Shown: one piece after another, positions 48,902-57,214 of the stretch | Layout of the letters: each line of letters opens with the position of its first letter | How positions within the stretch are numbered: the first letter of the stretch is position 1 | DNA from: Arenimonas donghaensis DSM 18148 = HO3-R19 | GTDB taxonomy: Bacteria > Pseudomonadota > Gammaproteobacteria > Xanthomonadales > Xanthomonadaceae | Assembly (NCBI RefSeq): GCF_000743535.1 | Contig: NZ_AVCJ01000012.1 | Location: 248,001-312,000, forward strand | DNA length: 64,000 nt | Direction of reading: 5' to 3' | Translations under genes and position numbers: made by a program | The notes under the pieces: model-generated | What the model was told of the DNA's origin: nothing | The model's database searches: none | The model's input: only the letters and a program-made list of their open reading frames with translations

Positions 48902-49824
48902 TCGAGCACCTTGCCCTCGGCCGTGCCCAGGTTGGCCGGTTCGGGCATGGGCAGCGGCTGCCGCGACAGCAGCGGGTGCACGAAGACGCCGAGCAGGATG
49001 ACCGCGACGCCGGCGTAGAACATGCCGCCGAGCTCGTGCTGTTCGCCCAGCAGCACGATGGCGAGCAGGATCGCGTAGATCGGCTCCAGGTTCACCGCCA
49101 GCTGCGCCGAGAACGCACTCAGGTAGCGCAACGCCACCAGCGACAGGGCGAAGGGCAGCAGCGTGCAGACGATGGCCAGCACCAGCAGCCACAGCATGTC
49201 CATGCCGCCCGGGATGACCAGCGGGGACCCGAACCAGGGCAACAGCGGTGTCAGCAGCGCCAGCACCAGCCCACCGGCGCCGAGCTCGAGCCCGGTGACG
49301 GTCAGTGGGTCCGCACGTTCGACGAATCGTTTGTTGAGCGAACCGAACAGCGCCACCAGCACCGCCGAGATCGTGCCCACGACGATGCCCAGGTGCATGT
49401 CGTCGGGCACGCCGCCGACCACCAGGGCGACGCCGGGCACGACGGCCACGCCCAGCAGCAGTTCGCGGGGTTCGAACTTGCGGCCGGTGATCCAGGGTTC
49501 GACCATCGGTACGAACACCGTCGCCAGCGCGATGCAGGTCACCGCCACCGAGGCATTGGCCAGCTTGATGGCACCGTAGAAGGTGAGCCAGTGCAGCGCC
49601 ACCAGGGTGCCGATGCCGGTATAGATCAGCCACAGCCGGGGCGGCAGCGCCGCCAGTCCGCGCCAGACCCGTGGCACCAGCAGCAGCGCTGCCGCCACCA
49701 GCGCCATGCGCCAGACCACCAGGGCCATGGCGGGCAGCGTGATCACCTTGCCCAGGATCGCGGTGAATCCCCAGAGCAGCACGCAAAAATGCATCTGCCA
49801 GTAGGCCTTGGTGGTGGGTGTCAT
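48898..49824 (-). CDS. EamA/DMT-superfamily transporter
   Basis: 308 residues, ten transmembrane helices in two EamA halves (QMHFCVLLWGFTAILGKVI near 10-28, and the second half near 155-290 with LEPIYAILLAIVLLGEQHEL near 262). Substrate unknown; members with this opening export amino acids or metabolites. The start overlaps the stop of the GIY-YIG gene by four bases. Confidence 0.88.
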   Translation of the reverse strand: MTPTTKAYWQMHFCVLLWGFTAILGKVITLPAMALVVWRMALVAAALLLVPRVWRGLAALPPRLWLIYTGIGTLVALHWLTFYGAIKLANASVAVTCIALATVFVPMVEPWITGRKFEPRELLLGVAVVPGVALVVGGVPDDMHLGIVVGTISAVLVALFGSLNKRFVERADPLTVTGLELGAGGLVLALLTPLLPWFGSPLVIPGGMDMLWLLVLAIVCTLLPFALSLVALRYLSAFSAQLAVNLEPIYAILLAIVLLGEQHELGGMFYAGVAVILLGVFVHPLLSRQPLPMPEPANLGTAEGKVLD

Positions 49825-50072
49825 CGGGTCGTGCCTTGTGCGAGAGCGCGTTTTTGCATGGGGGAGAGTTGCTTGATGGCGTGTTCGGCTTTCAGCGCGC
49901 TGGACCGGTCCGGGTGTTCGAAGCTGGCCAGCAGGCGGCGCGGCGGATGCGAACGGGTGTAGCGCGCGCCCTTGCCGGCGGCGTGTTCGGCGTAGCGCCG
50001 CGACACGTCGACGGCCACGCCGGTATAGACGCTGCCGTCCAGGCATTCGATCAGGTAGACGTACCAGGACAT
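49821..50072 (-). CDS. GIY-YIG domain putative endonuclease
   Basis: 83 residues, a single GIY-YIG module: WYVYLIECLDGSVYTGVAVD at 3-22 with both Tyr positions (YVYLI, YTGVA), Arg in SRRYAEH, Glu in the AEHAIKQL helix. Small free-standing members (COG2827) are of unknown role. I chose ATG 50072 because GGGAG lies nine bases before it; the in-frame ATG at 50081 is too close to that site. Confidence 0.88.
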   Translation of the reverse strand: MSWYVYLIECLDGSVYTGVAVDVSRRYAEHAAGKGARYTRSHPPRRLLASFEHPDRSSALKAEHAIKQLSPMQKRALAQGTTR

Positions 50073-50125
50073 GGGCGGCATTCTCCCACGCGGCGGCCGC
50101 GATTCGCGCGGCCTGGAGACGCGTC

Positions 50126-51019
50126 ATGCGCAGCTTTTTCACGGTATGCCTGCTTGTCTTGCCGGCCGGGGTCCTGGCCACGCCCGTGGTCTTGCCGTGT
50201 TCGGACCCTGGCGCCTTGCGCGCGGCGGTCGAAGTGGCGGCCATGGACGACGCGACCCCGGACGACAGGGATGACCTGGTCAGCGACCTGTTCGACTGCC
50301 TGGGACACCCCGATCCCGCGGTGCGCGATGACCTGGCCTACGCAACGCTGGCTGCGTGGCTCCGGGGCGATGCCGTCTCGCCCACCGTGCGCGGCGACCT
50401 GCTGGTCGACCTGTCGGCCGAGCTGGCGCCGAAACACCCGGATCCGCGCGGATTCCGCCCGCCGTTCGCGGCGCTGGTCCTGTCCGAGGTGGCGCGCACC
50501 GACCGGGTGTCGGCCTGGATGACCGACAAGCAGCGGCACCAGCTGGTCGCGGCCGCCGCGGATTACCTGGCGGGCGTGCGTGATTACCGTGGCTTCATTG
50601 ACGGCGAGGGCTGGCGCCACGGCGTGGCGCATGGTGCCGACCTGGTGATGCAGCTGGTGCTCAACCCGGCGCTTGATGCGCCGGCACGACGCCGGCTCCT
50701 GGACGCCGTTGCGGCCCAGGTGGCGCCACCGGAGGCACCGCCGTACGTGCATACCGAATCGGAGCGGCTGGCCCGGCCGGTGCTGCTGGCGCTGGGCCAG
50801 GAAAGTTTCGACGCCGTGCAGTGGTCGGCCTGGGTCGCGGCGCTGGCCGCGCCCGCGCCGATGGCCGGCTGGGGCGAAGCCTGGCAGTCCGAGGCGGGGC
50901 TGGCACGCCGGCACAACCTGCGCGCCTTCCTGATGGCCCTGCACGTGGGTCTGTCCGGGCGCGAGGATGCGGCGGCGTGGCAGGCCCCCGTTGCCGAGGC
51001 GCTGCGCGCGAGCGACTAG
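50126..51019 (+). CDS. Secreted DUF2785 family protein
   Basis: 297 residues, Sec signal MRSFFTVCLLVLPAGVLA. The body is alpha-helical with the DUF2785 block DYRGFIDGEGWRHGVAHGAD near 153-172. Two cysteines near the mature N-terminus. No function known for the family. The start follows CTGGAG by eight bases. Confidence 0.8.
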   Translation: MRSFFTVCLLVLPAGVLATPVVLPCSDPGALRAAVEVAAMDDATPDDRDDLVSDLFDCLGHPDPAVRDDLAYATLAAWLRGDAVSPTVRGDLLVDLSAELAPKHPDPRGFRPPFAALVLSEVARTDRVSAWMTDKQRHQLVAAAADYLAGVRDYRGFIDGEGWRHGVAHGADLVMQLVLNPALDAPARRRLLDAVAAQVAPPEAPPYVHTESERLARPVLLALGQESFDAVQWSAWVAALAAPAPMAGWGEAWQSEAGLARRHNLRAFLMALHVGLSGREDAAAWQAPVAEALRASD

Positions 51020-51023
51020 GCCC

Positions 51024-51962
51024 TCAATCCTCCGGGGTGTCCGCCGGCACCGGTCGCACCGGCACCGCCAGGTTGCACACGTCGACATGGCCGGCCGGGT
51101 GCACGTACCAGTCGTCGCGGCGGTTGCGGCGCGATTCGACGTAGGCGTCCCAGGTCGCGGTGTCGGTGCGCATCACTTCGATCTTCGCGCGCTGGTCTTC
51201 CGGCATCTCCGAAGCCAGGCGCATGGCCAGGATCGGGGTGCGGCGCGCGGGGTCGGTGTAAAAACCCAGCGGGCCCTTGCCGCGCACCAGGGTGCTCAGG
51301 TGCTCCATGCCGACCACGACGCGGCCGACGGTGGTGATGTTGAGGTCCAGCTGGCGCGGCGACTGGCCGGTGACGACGTAGAGCTCGCTGCCGTTGCTGC
51401 TGTCGGGCGCCATGGCGCGTCCGGCGCCAACGGTGCCGTAGCAGTGCGCCAGCCAGGCCTTGCCGGCGTCCGGGTCGCGCGCCGCGGCGAATCCATCGAC
51501 GAAGCCCACCTGCGGCGCCCAGCCATCGCGGTCGGGCAGGGCGGTGAAGTCCAGGCCGTCGGCGGGTCGGCTGAACTCGGCCGGCAGCGTCGCCCGGGCT
51601 TCACCCAGCGGCCGGCGCAGCGGCAGTTCGTCGCCGGCCGGGTCGCCCCACTGCACGACGAAGTTGTCCTGCGAGCGGTTGATCGACAGGCCGTCGAAAT
51701 AGCGGCCCTGCACCAGGGCACGGATGTTGGCGACGTGTTCGGGCGCGAAGGCGGGCGCCAGTTCGATCACCACCATGCCGGCGGGGAGCTGCAGGTACAC
51801 CGTGTGTTCCGGGTCCAGGCTGCGCCAGTCCCGGGGCGTCGAGGCGTCGATCACTTCCTGGGTCGTCGGTGCCTTGGCGACCGGCGCCGGGTTGTTGGCC
51901 GGGGCGTGGGCACAGGCGCCCAGGGAAAGGGCCAGCAGGCTGGCGGGCAGGATGGGGCGCAT
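51024..51962 (-). CDS. Cyclophilin-like lipoprotein (peptidyl-prolyl isomerase family)
   Basis: 312 residues with a lipobox (SLGAC, C17), so anchored to a membrane in the envelope. The cyclophilin core runs from about 50 to 235: [20 protein letters not shown] near 54, [20 protein letters not shown] near 88, [10 protein letters not shown] near 194. The usual active-site FHR is INR here, while the Arg, the Phe and the Gln of FxxQxG are kept, so activity may persist. A C-terminal ~75-residue tail follows. Convergent with the DUF2785 gene. Confidence 0.85.
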   Translation of the reverse strand: MRPILPASLLALSLGACAHAPANNPAPVAKAPTTQEVIDASTPRDWRSLDPEHTVYLQLPAGMVVIELAPAFAPEHVANIRALVQGRYFDGLSINRSQDNFVVQWGDPAGDELPLRRPLGEARATLPAEFSRPADGLDFTALPDRDGWAPQVGFVDGFAAARDPDAGKAWLAHCYGTVGAGRAMAPDSSNGSELYVVTGQSPRQLDLNITTVGRVVVGMEHLSTLVRGKGPLGFYTDPARRTPILAMRLASEMPEDQRAKIEVMRTDTATWDAYVESRRNRRDDWYVHPAGHVDVCNLAVPVRPVPADTPED

Positions 51963-52009
51963 GCATCAGTCCTCGCGGTTCGATGCCCGGCAGCGTAACG
52001 CAGCCCGGC

Positions 52010-52990
52010 TCAGTCGGGGTCGGGCGGGGGTTCCTGCAGGGCGGCCAGCTGCTCCTGCATCTGGGTGATCACCGATTCCCAGTGCCGCGGGGCTTCGAAC
52101 CAAGGGAAGGCGACCGGGAAGGCCGGGTCATGCCAGCGTCGGGCGATCCAGGCGTTGTGGTGGAGCAGGCGCAGGGTGCGCAGGGGTTCGACCAGGTGCA
52201 ATTGCCGGCGGTCGAAGGCGCGGAAGGTTTCGTAGCCCTCGAGCAGCCAGCGCCAGGGGTCGCGGCTGTCTTCGCGGCGGCCGGCCAGCATCCACAGATC
52301 CTGCACCGCCGGCCCGGCGAGGCAGTCGTCGAGGTCGACGAAGTGGGCCTGGTCATCACGCCACAGGATGTTGCCCGGGTGGCAGTCCCCGTGCAGGCGC
52401 AGCATCACCGTTTCGCCGGCGCGTTCGTAACAATCGTCCATGGCATCGAAGAGGGCTTCGGCCAGGCGCTCGAAGTTGTCCTCCAGCTCCGGCGGCAGCC
52501 AGCCTTCTTCGAGCAGGTAATGCACCGGGTCTTCGCCGTGGCTTTCGATGCCGATGACGTCCCGGTGCCTGAATCCACGGGCCGCACCGACGGCGTGCAT
52601 GCGGCCGAGCACGCGGCCCAGGTGGGTGAGCACGTCACGCCGGCCCAGCTCGGGCGCGTGGCCGCCGCGCATTTCGAACAATGCGAAGCGGTGGCCTTCG
52701 AAGTGGTGCAGGGTCTGTCCGTCCAGGACCAGGGGGGGCACCACGGACAGGTCCGCGGCCCGCAGCTCGGCCGAGAAGGCGTGCTCTTCGCCGATGGCTT
52801 CGTCGGTCCAGCGACCCGGCCGGTAGAACTTCGCCACGCGCGCCGGGCCGTCTTCCATGCCGATGCGGTAGACGCGGTTCTCGTAGCTGTTGAGCGCCAG
52901 CACGCGACCATCGCAGCGCAGGCCCAGCGATTCGACGGCGTGCAGGATGCGGTCGGGGTCGAGGTCGGCGAACGGCGTGTTGCCGCCCAC
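52010..52990 (-). CDS. srkA: Serine/threonine protein kinase SrkA/RdoA-like
   Basis: 326 residues from GTG at 52990, the same length as E. coli SrkA (328). Aminoglycoside-phosphotransferase fold: ALNSYENRVYRIGMEDG near 31 (Gly loop region), VAKFYRPGRW near 54, catalytic HGDCHPGNILW near 203 and VDLDDCLAGP near 219. In E. coli the kinase is part of the envelope stress (Cpx) response. The GTG overlaps the methyltransferase stop by one base. Confidence 0.93.
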   Translation of the reverse strand: MGGNTPFADLDPDRILHAVESLGLRCDGRVLALNSYENRVYRIGMEDGPARVAKFYRPGRWTDEAIGEEHAFSAELRAADLSVVPPLVLDGQTLHHFEGHRFALFEMRGGHAPELGRRDVLTHLGRVLGRMHAVGAARGFRHRDVIGIESHGEDPVHYLLEEGWLPPELEDNFERLAEALFDAMDDCYERAGETVMLRLHGDCHPGNILWRDDQAHFVDLDDCLAGPAVQDLWMLAGRREDSRDPWRWLLEGYETFRAFDRRQLHLVEPLRTLRLLHHNAWIARRWHDPAFPVAFPWFEAPRHWESVITQMQEQLAALQEPPPDPD

Positions 52991-53583
52991 TAGCGCGGCA
53001 GTTCCAGCGCGGTCGCGCGCTCGGCCAGGGGCATCGACAGGTACAGGTGCGAACCCAGCGGCGAGAAGCCGGCCTTGCGGAACGCCTGGCGGTACCAGGT
53101 GGCCGGCCGGCGATGCAGTTGCTTGAGATCGCCGATGATCTCGTCGCCCTCGGCGAATACTTCCAGGAACGCGACGCCCTGGCACAGGCGCGAGAATTCC
53201 TTCAGCCCGCGCAGCAGCTCGTCGTCGTCCAGGTAGTGCATGACGTCCGAACACACCAGCAGGTCGACCGGGCGCGAGAAGCCCACCGCGGCCAGGTCGC
53301 CGAAGGGCATCCAGTGCAGGTTGCGGCTGGCACCGTAGCGATCCACCGCGTAGTCGCTGCTGTCCAGGCCCAGGTAGTTCAGGGTGGGGCGGAGCTTGAG
53401 CAGCGGCGCACGCCAGGCGCCTTCGCCGCAGCCGACGTCGAGCACCGACCTGATCGGCCTGCCCAGGTGGTATTCGGCGGTCGCCACGGCCAGCGCGACC
53501 TTCCTGCCCAGCGCCGCCGGACCGCCGAGGTCGCGCCGGCGGTACCAGTTTTCGAAGTAGTCGCGGTCGTAGACCTTCTTCAT
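52990..53583 (-). CDS. Class I SAM-dependent methyltransferase
   Basis: 197 residues. The SAM motif I is SVLDVGCGEGAW near 46-57, motif II GLDSSDYAVDRYG near 72, and CSDVMHYLDDDEL near 111. Small-molecule type, substrate unknown. Translationally coupled at both ends: four bases with the BASS transporter upstream and one with srkA downstream. Confidence 0.88.
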   Translation of the reverse strand: MKKVYDRDYFENWYRRRDLGGPAALGRKVALAVATAEYHLGRPIRSVLDVGCGEGAWRAPLLKLRPTLNYLGLDSSDYAVDRYGASRNLHWMPFGDLAAVGFSRPVDLLVCSDVMHYLDDDELLRGLKEFSRLCQGVAFLEVFAEGDEIIGDLKQLHRRPATWYRQAFRKAGFSPLGSHLYLSMPLAERATALELPR

Positions 53584-54449
53584 GCGATGCGCGCCCTGGC
53601 CCGGTGCAGCAGCCAGGCGGCGAAGATCGCGCCGGTCAGGTACATGCTCAGCGCATACACCGCGGGGGCGATGCTGGCGGCGTCCCGACCCAGCACTTCG
53701 ATGGCGATGAAGATCGCCAGGGTCCCGTTGTGGATGCCGATCTCGAAGGCGATGGCGATCGCCTGCGGCTCGGCCAGGCGCACGCCGCGGGCGACGAAAT
53801 AGCCCGACAGCAGGCTGACCAGGTTGAACAGTATGCAGGCCAGGCCCACCACCGGCGCGTAAGCACGCACGATGTCCCATTCGGATACGAAAGCCATCAC
53901 GATCAGCACGCCCAGCAGTGCCGAGGAGAGCAGGCGCACGGGCTTTTCGGCGGCGGCCGCCAGGGCCGGCCGCCAGGCCCGCAGCGCCATGCCCAGCGCC
54001 ACCGGTCCGATCACCAGGATGGCGACCTCGACGATCTTGCGCGTTGGCGGCGGCACGCTGCCCTCGGTGCCCAGGAACACCGACAGGGCCAGGGCCGTCC
54101 AGACCGGCAGCGTCAGCAGCGCCAGGATGCTGTTGATGGCGGTCAGGCTGATGTTGAGCGCGACGTCGCCGCGCGCCAGGTGGCTGAACAGGTTGGCGGT
54201 GACCCCACCGGGCGAGGCCGCCAGCAGCACCAGGCCAAGCGCCAGCTCGCCCGGCAGGTCGAAGGCCATCGCCAGGCCGAAGGCGACCGGTGGCAGCAGC
54301 AGCACCTGCACCCCCAGGGCCACCGCCACCGCCCGCGGCACCGCCAGCACGCGGCGGAAGTCGGCCAGCGTCAGGTGCAGGCCCAGCCCGGCCATCACCA
54401 CGGCCAGCGCGATGGGCAGGAAGAGCATCAACACCGGATTGTCGGACAT
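53580..54449 (-). CDS. Bile acid:sodium symporter (BASS) family protein
   Basis: 289 residues, about nine transmembrane helices. The N-terminal LMLFLPIALAVVMAGLGLHL and the AASPGGVTANLFSHLARGDV motif near 78 are typical of the BASS/SBF family, which carries organic anions with sodium. Substrate cannot be set by sequence. Stop of the upstream YgiD gene overlaps the start by one base. Confidence 0.9.
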   Translation of the reverse strand: MSDNPVLMLFLPIALAVVMAGLGLHLTLADFRRVLAVPRAVAVALGVQVLLLPPVAFGLAMAFDLPGELALGLVLLAASPGGVTANLFSHLARGDVALNISLTAINSILALLTLPVWTALALSVFLGTEGSVPPPTRKIVEVAILVIGPVALGMALRAWRPALAAAAEKPVRLLSSALLGVLIVMAFVSEWDIVRAYAPVVGLACILFNLVSLLSGYFVARGVRLAEPQAIAIAFEIGIHNGTLAIFIAIEVLGRDAASIAPAVYALSMYLTGAIFAAWLLHRARARIA

Positions 54450-55240
54450 CAGCCGAGCTTTCCGATGATGACCGAGCGCATCGAAATCGGTCCGGTCACT
54501 TCTTCGTTGAAGAACTCGACCGGGTCCCCGTCGCGCTGCAACGCCAGCACGTAGAGCAGCGGCAGGTAGTGTTCCGGCGTGGGAATGGCCAGCAATGCGT
54601 CCGGTCCCAGGGTCTCGTAGCCGAGCATGCCTTCGTGGTGGCCTTCGGCGATGCGTTCGGCGATGTCTTCGTCAAAGCGCAGCGCCCAGTCCAGCGGCGC
54701 CTCCTGTCCCTTCTTCCAGTAGCGCAGGTTGTGCACGATGTTGCCGGTGCCCAGCACCAGCACGCCTTCGTCGCGCAGCGGCGCGAGCTGGCGGGCGAGG
54801 TCGTAGTGCCAGGCGCCGGGTTGCAGGCTGGACAGGCTCAGCGGCACCACCGGGATGTCGGCGGCGGGAAACATCGGCTCGAGCACGCTCCAGATGCCGT
54901 GGTCCAGTCCGCGGTGCGAATCGAAATGCACCCGGGGTTCGGTGACCAGTTCGGCGACCCGATGCGCGAGTTCCGGACTGCCCGGTGCCGGGTAACGCAC
55001 GTCGAACAGCGCCTTGGGGAAGCCGCGGAAGTCGTGGATGGTGTCGGGCTTTTGGGCGGTGCCGACATAAACGCCCTGGGTTTCCCAGTGCGCCGAGATG
55101 CACAGGATGGCTTTGGGTCGCGGCAGCCGCTGGCCCAATGCCTGCCAACTCCGACGCCAGGCGTTGTCCTCGATGGCGTTCATGGGCGATCCGTGCCCGA
55201 CGAACAGGGCGGGCATCGGGCCAGGCATGGACGGGCTCAT
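54449..55240 (-). CDS. Class III extradiol dioxygenase family protein (YgiD-like)
   Basis: 263 residues, the length of E. coli YgiD (4,5-DOPA-extradiol dioxygenase). FVGHGSPMNAIEDNAW near 13 carries the metal His, AILCISAHWETQGVYVGT near 44 the second, and the third lies in HYLPLLYVLAL near 224. Acts on catechol-type substrates with iron or zinc. First gene of a four-gene coupled run. GGAG lies nine bases upstream of ATG 55240; GTGGAC/GTCCAC half-sites at 55260-55275 could be a regulator site. Confidence 0.88.
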   Translation of the reverse strand: MSPSMPGPMPALFVGHGSPMNAIEDNAWRRSWQALGQRLPRPKAILCISAHWETQGVYVGTAQKPDTIHDFRGFPKALFDVRYPAPGSPELAHRVAELVTEPRVHFDSHRGLDHGIWSVLEPMFPAADIPVVPLSLSSLQPGAWHYDLARQLAPLRDEGVLVLGTGNIVHNLRYWKKGQEAPLDWALRFDEDIAERIAEGHHEGMLGYETLGPDALLAIPTPEHYLPLLYVLALQRDGDPVEFFNEEVTGPISMRSVIIGKLG

Positions 55241-55425
55241 CGAGTCACTCTCCGGGGGCGTGGACTGGCGTCCACATTAACCAAGGCCACGGCGGATGCA
55301 AGACGGGGCCGGTCGCCGCGTTCCGGGAGCCGTGACTTGCGGCACTGCCGGGGCGGCCTCAGCTGGGTATTATCAACTCAACACTATGCACAAGACGCCT
55401 GTATGAAGCAGGCCGGGACAGAGCC

Positions 55426-55791
55426 ATGGCCGACACCGAGCCGCACCTGAAGAAATTCCAGAAGGAACTGAGCGCCGGGACCGTTTCGCTGGTCCTGCTG
55501 GCGGTACTGGCCCGGTCGGACGAGCCGCTCTACGGCTACCAGATCGCCAAGCGGTTGGAGCAGACCGGCGATCCGCTGCTCGGCGGCAAGCAAAGCGCGC
55601 TGTATCCGGTGCTGCGCAACCTCAGCGCGTCCGGGCTGGCCGAGAGCCACGTCGAGCCATCGGTCGCCGGTCCGCCACGCCGCTACTACCGCATCACCAC
55701 GCTGGGCCGCCAGGCGCTGTCGGAATGGACCGGCAGCTGGCGCACCACCCGCGACTCCGTCGATTCCGTGCTGGAAGGAAACCTGCGATGA
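55426..55791 (+). CDS. PadR-family transcriptional regulator
   Basis: 121 residues, single winged-helix domain with LLAVLARSDEPLYGYQIAKR near 25-44 and the wing PPRRYYRITTLGRQALSEW near 84. PadR proteins are repressors that usually control an adjacent membrane or stress gene. The stop overlaps the DUF1700 gene by four bases, the usual pairing. A TATTAT at 55368 may be the -10, but the -35 is unclear. Confidence 0.92.
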   Translation: MADTEPHLKKFQKELSAGTVSLVLLAVLARSDEPLYGYQIAKRLEQTGDPLLGGKQSALYPVLRNLSASGLAESHVEPSVAGPPRRYYRITTLGRQALSEWTGSWRTTRDSVDSVLEGNLR

Positions 55792-56693
55792 CCGCCGCCA
55801 CCCCGAAAACCATCCCCGAATACCTCGACCAACTGCGTGCGGCACTGCGCGGTGCCGACCAGGCCCTGGTCCAGGATGCCCTGTACGACGCCGAGGAATA
55901 CCTGCGCTCGGAAATGGCCGCCAACCCCGGCCTGTCCGAAGCCGACCTGATCGCCAGCGTCGCCACCTCGTACGGCGCCCCGGAAGAAGTGGCCGACATC
56001 TACCGCGACACCGAGGTGCAGGTGACGCGGGCGCTGCGCACGCCGCCAGCGCCGCCGCGCGCCAGCCTCACCGGCCGCTTCTTCGGCGTCGCCACCGACA
56101 CCCGGGCCTGGACCGCGCTTTTTTACATGCTGCTGTCGCTGGCGACCGGCATCATCTACTTCACCGCCGTGGTCACGGGCTTCAGTCTGTCGGCGAGCCT
56201 TGTCCTGATGATCATCGGCATCCCGGTGGTGATCCTCTTCGTGGGCCTGGTGCGGGTGCTGTCGCTGGTCGAAGGTCGCATCGTCGAGGTGCTGCTGGGC
56301 GAGCGCATGCCGCGCCGCCCGCTCTACCAGGGGCGTGGCCAGCCCTGGCTCGAGCGCATCGGCGCCATGTTCACCGATCCGCGCACCTGGTCGACCATGC
56401 TCTACCAGCTGATCATGCTGCCGCTGGGCATCGTCTATTTCACGGTCACGGTGACCGGCCTGGCGCTGTCGGTGGGGCTGGTGGGCGGTGGCATCCTCGC
56501 CCTCCTGGGCAGCTTCGGCCTGCCGGTGAGCATGGATTGGGACGGCGTCTACTTCGGTGCGCCCTGGCAGGCCGCGGTGGTCATTCTTGCCGGCGGGCTG
56601 TTGTTCTTCGCCATGCTGCACCTGGCGCGAATGGTCGGTCGCGGCCATGGCGCCCTGGCAAAGAGCCTGCTGGTCAAAACCGCCCAGCATTGA
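55788..56693 (+). CDS. DUF1700-type membrane protein with sensor-like repeats
   Basis: 301 residues. An N-terminal helical part (EYLDQLRAALRGADQALVQD near 10-29, the DUF1700/HAAS-type start) and then two similar membrane modules of about 100 residues, each opening with a DTRAWTALFY / DPRTWSTMLY block and containing a GIIYFT / GIVYFT strand. The pair resembles the sensor domain found in some histidine kinases, here without a kinase. Coupled to PadR, suggesting a small envelope stress regulon. Confidence 0.82.
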   Translation: MTAATPKTIPEYLDQLRAALRGADQALVQDALYDAEEYLRSEMAANPGLSEADLIASVATSYGAPEEVADIYRDTEVQVTRALRTPPAPPRASLTGRFFGVATDTRAWTALFYMLLSLATGIIYFTAVVTGFSLSASLVLMIIGIPVVILFVGLVRVLSLVEGRIVEVLLGERMPRRPLYQGRGQPWLERIGAMFTDPRTWSTMLYQLIMLPLGIVYFTVTVTGLALSVGLVGGGILALLGSFGLPVSMDWDGVYFGAPWQAAVVILAGGLLFFAMLHLARMVGRGHGALAKSLLVKTAQH

Positions 56694-56705
56694 CCCGGAG
56701 GGGCA

Positions 56706-57098
56706 TCAGGCAAGGGCAAACGTCCAGCCGATGCCCCACAGGCCCTGCACGACCAGGGCGAGCAAGGCGAGGATTGAAACCACGAAAGGAACGGCGCGAC
56801 TTTTCGCCGGATCGATGTAGGCCGCCGCGTACCAGATCCTCGCCAGCAGCCAGACGGCGCCGAAAATGGCGGCGAGGCCGGGCAGTCCGAAGGCGGCAGC
56901 GACCCAGAGCGCCGGCAGGAACATCAGCGCGGATTCCTGGGTGTTCATCTGCGCGCGGAAAGTGCGCTCGAAGCCGTCGGGCCCGGTGGTTGCCGGTGCC
57001 TTGACGCCGTGAAGCCCGCGGGCTCGGCCGACCAGGGCCATCAGGGTCATCATCAGCAGGACGGTGAGCAGGGTGATCAGGCCGATAAGGGGATGCAT
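56706..57098 (-). CDS. MAPEG family membrane protein
   Basis: 130 residues, four transmembrane helices. HPLIGLITLLTVLLMMTLM at the start and RAQMNTQESALMFLPALWVA near 43 with the conserved E and R/N residues of the MAPEG family (glutathione- and eicosanoid-linked in eukaryotes; unclear in bacteria). AGGAG lies six bases before ATG 57098. Convergent with the DUF1700 gene. Confidence 0.85.
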   Translation of the reverse strand: MHPLIGLITLLTVLLMMTLMALVGRARGLHGVKAPATTGPDGFERTFRAQMNTQESALMFLPALWVAAAFGLPGLAAIFGAVWLLARIWYAAAYIDPAKSRAVPFVVSILALLALVVQGLWGIGWTFALA

Positions 57099-57214
57099 GG
57101 CGGGCTCCTGGGGATTCACTACAGCCTAGCGGCTCCGCGACGTTTTGCGGGCCCGGCTTGCGACGCCGGGCTTTGCAGTATGGTGGGTGCCCGGAAATCC
57201 CGCTGGAGTCGCCC

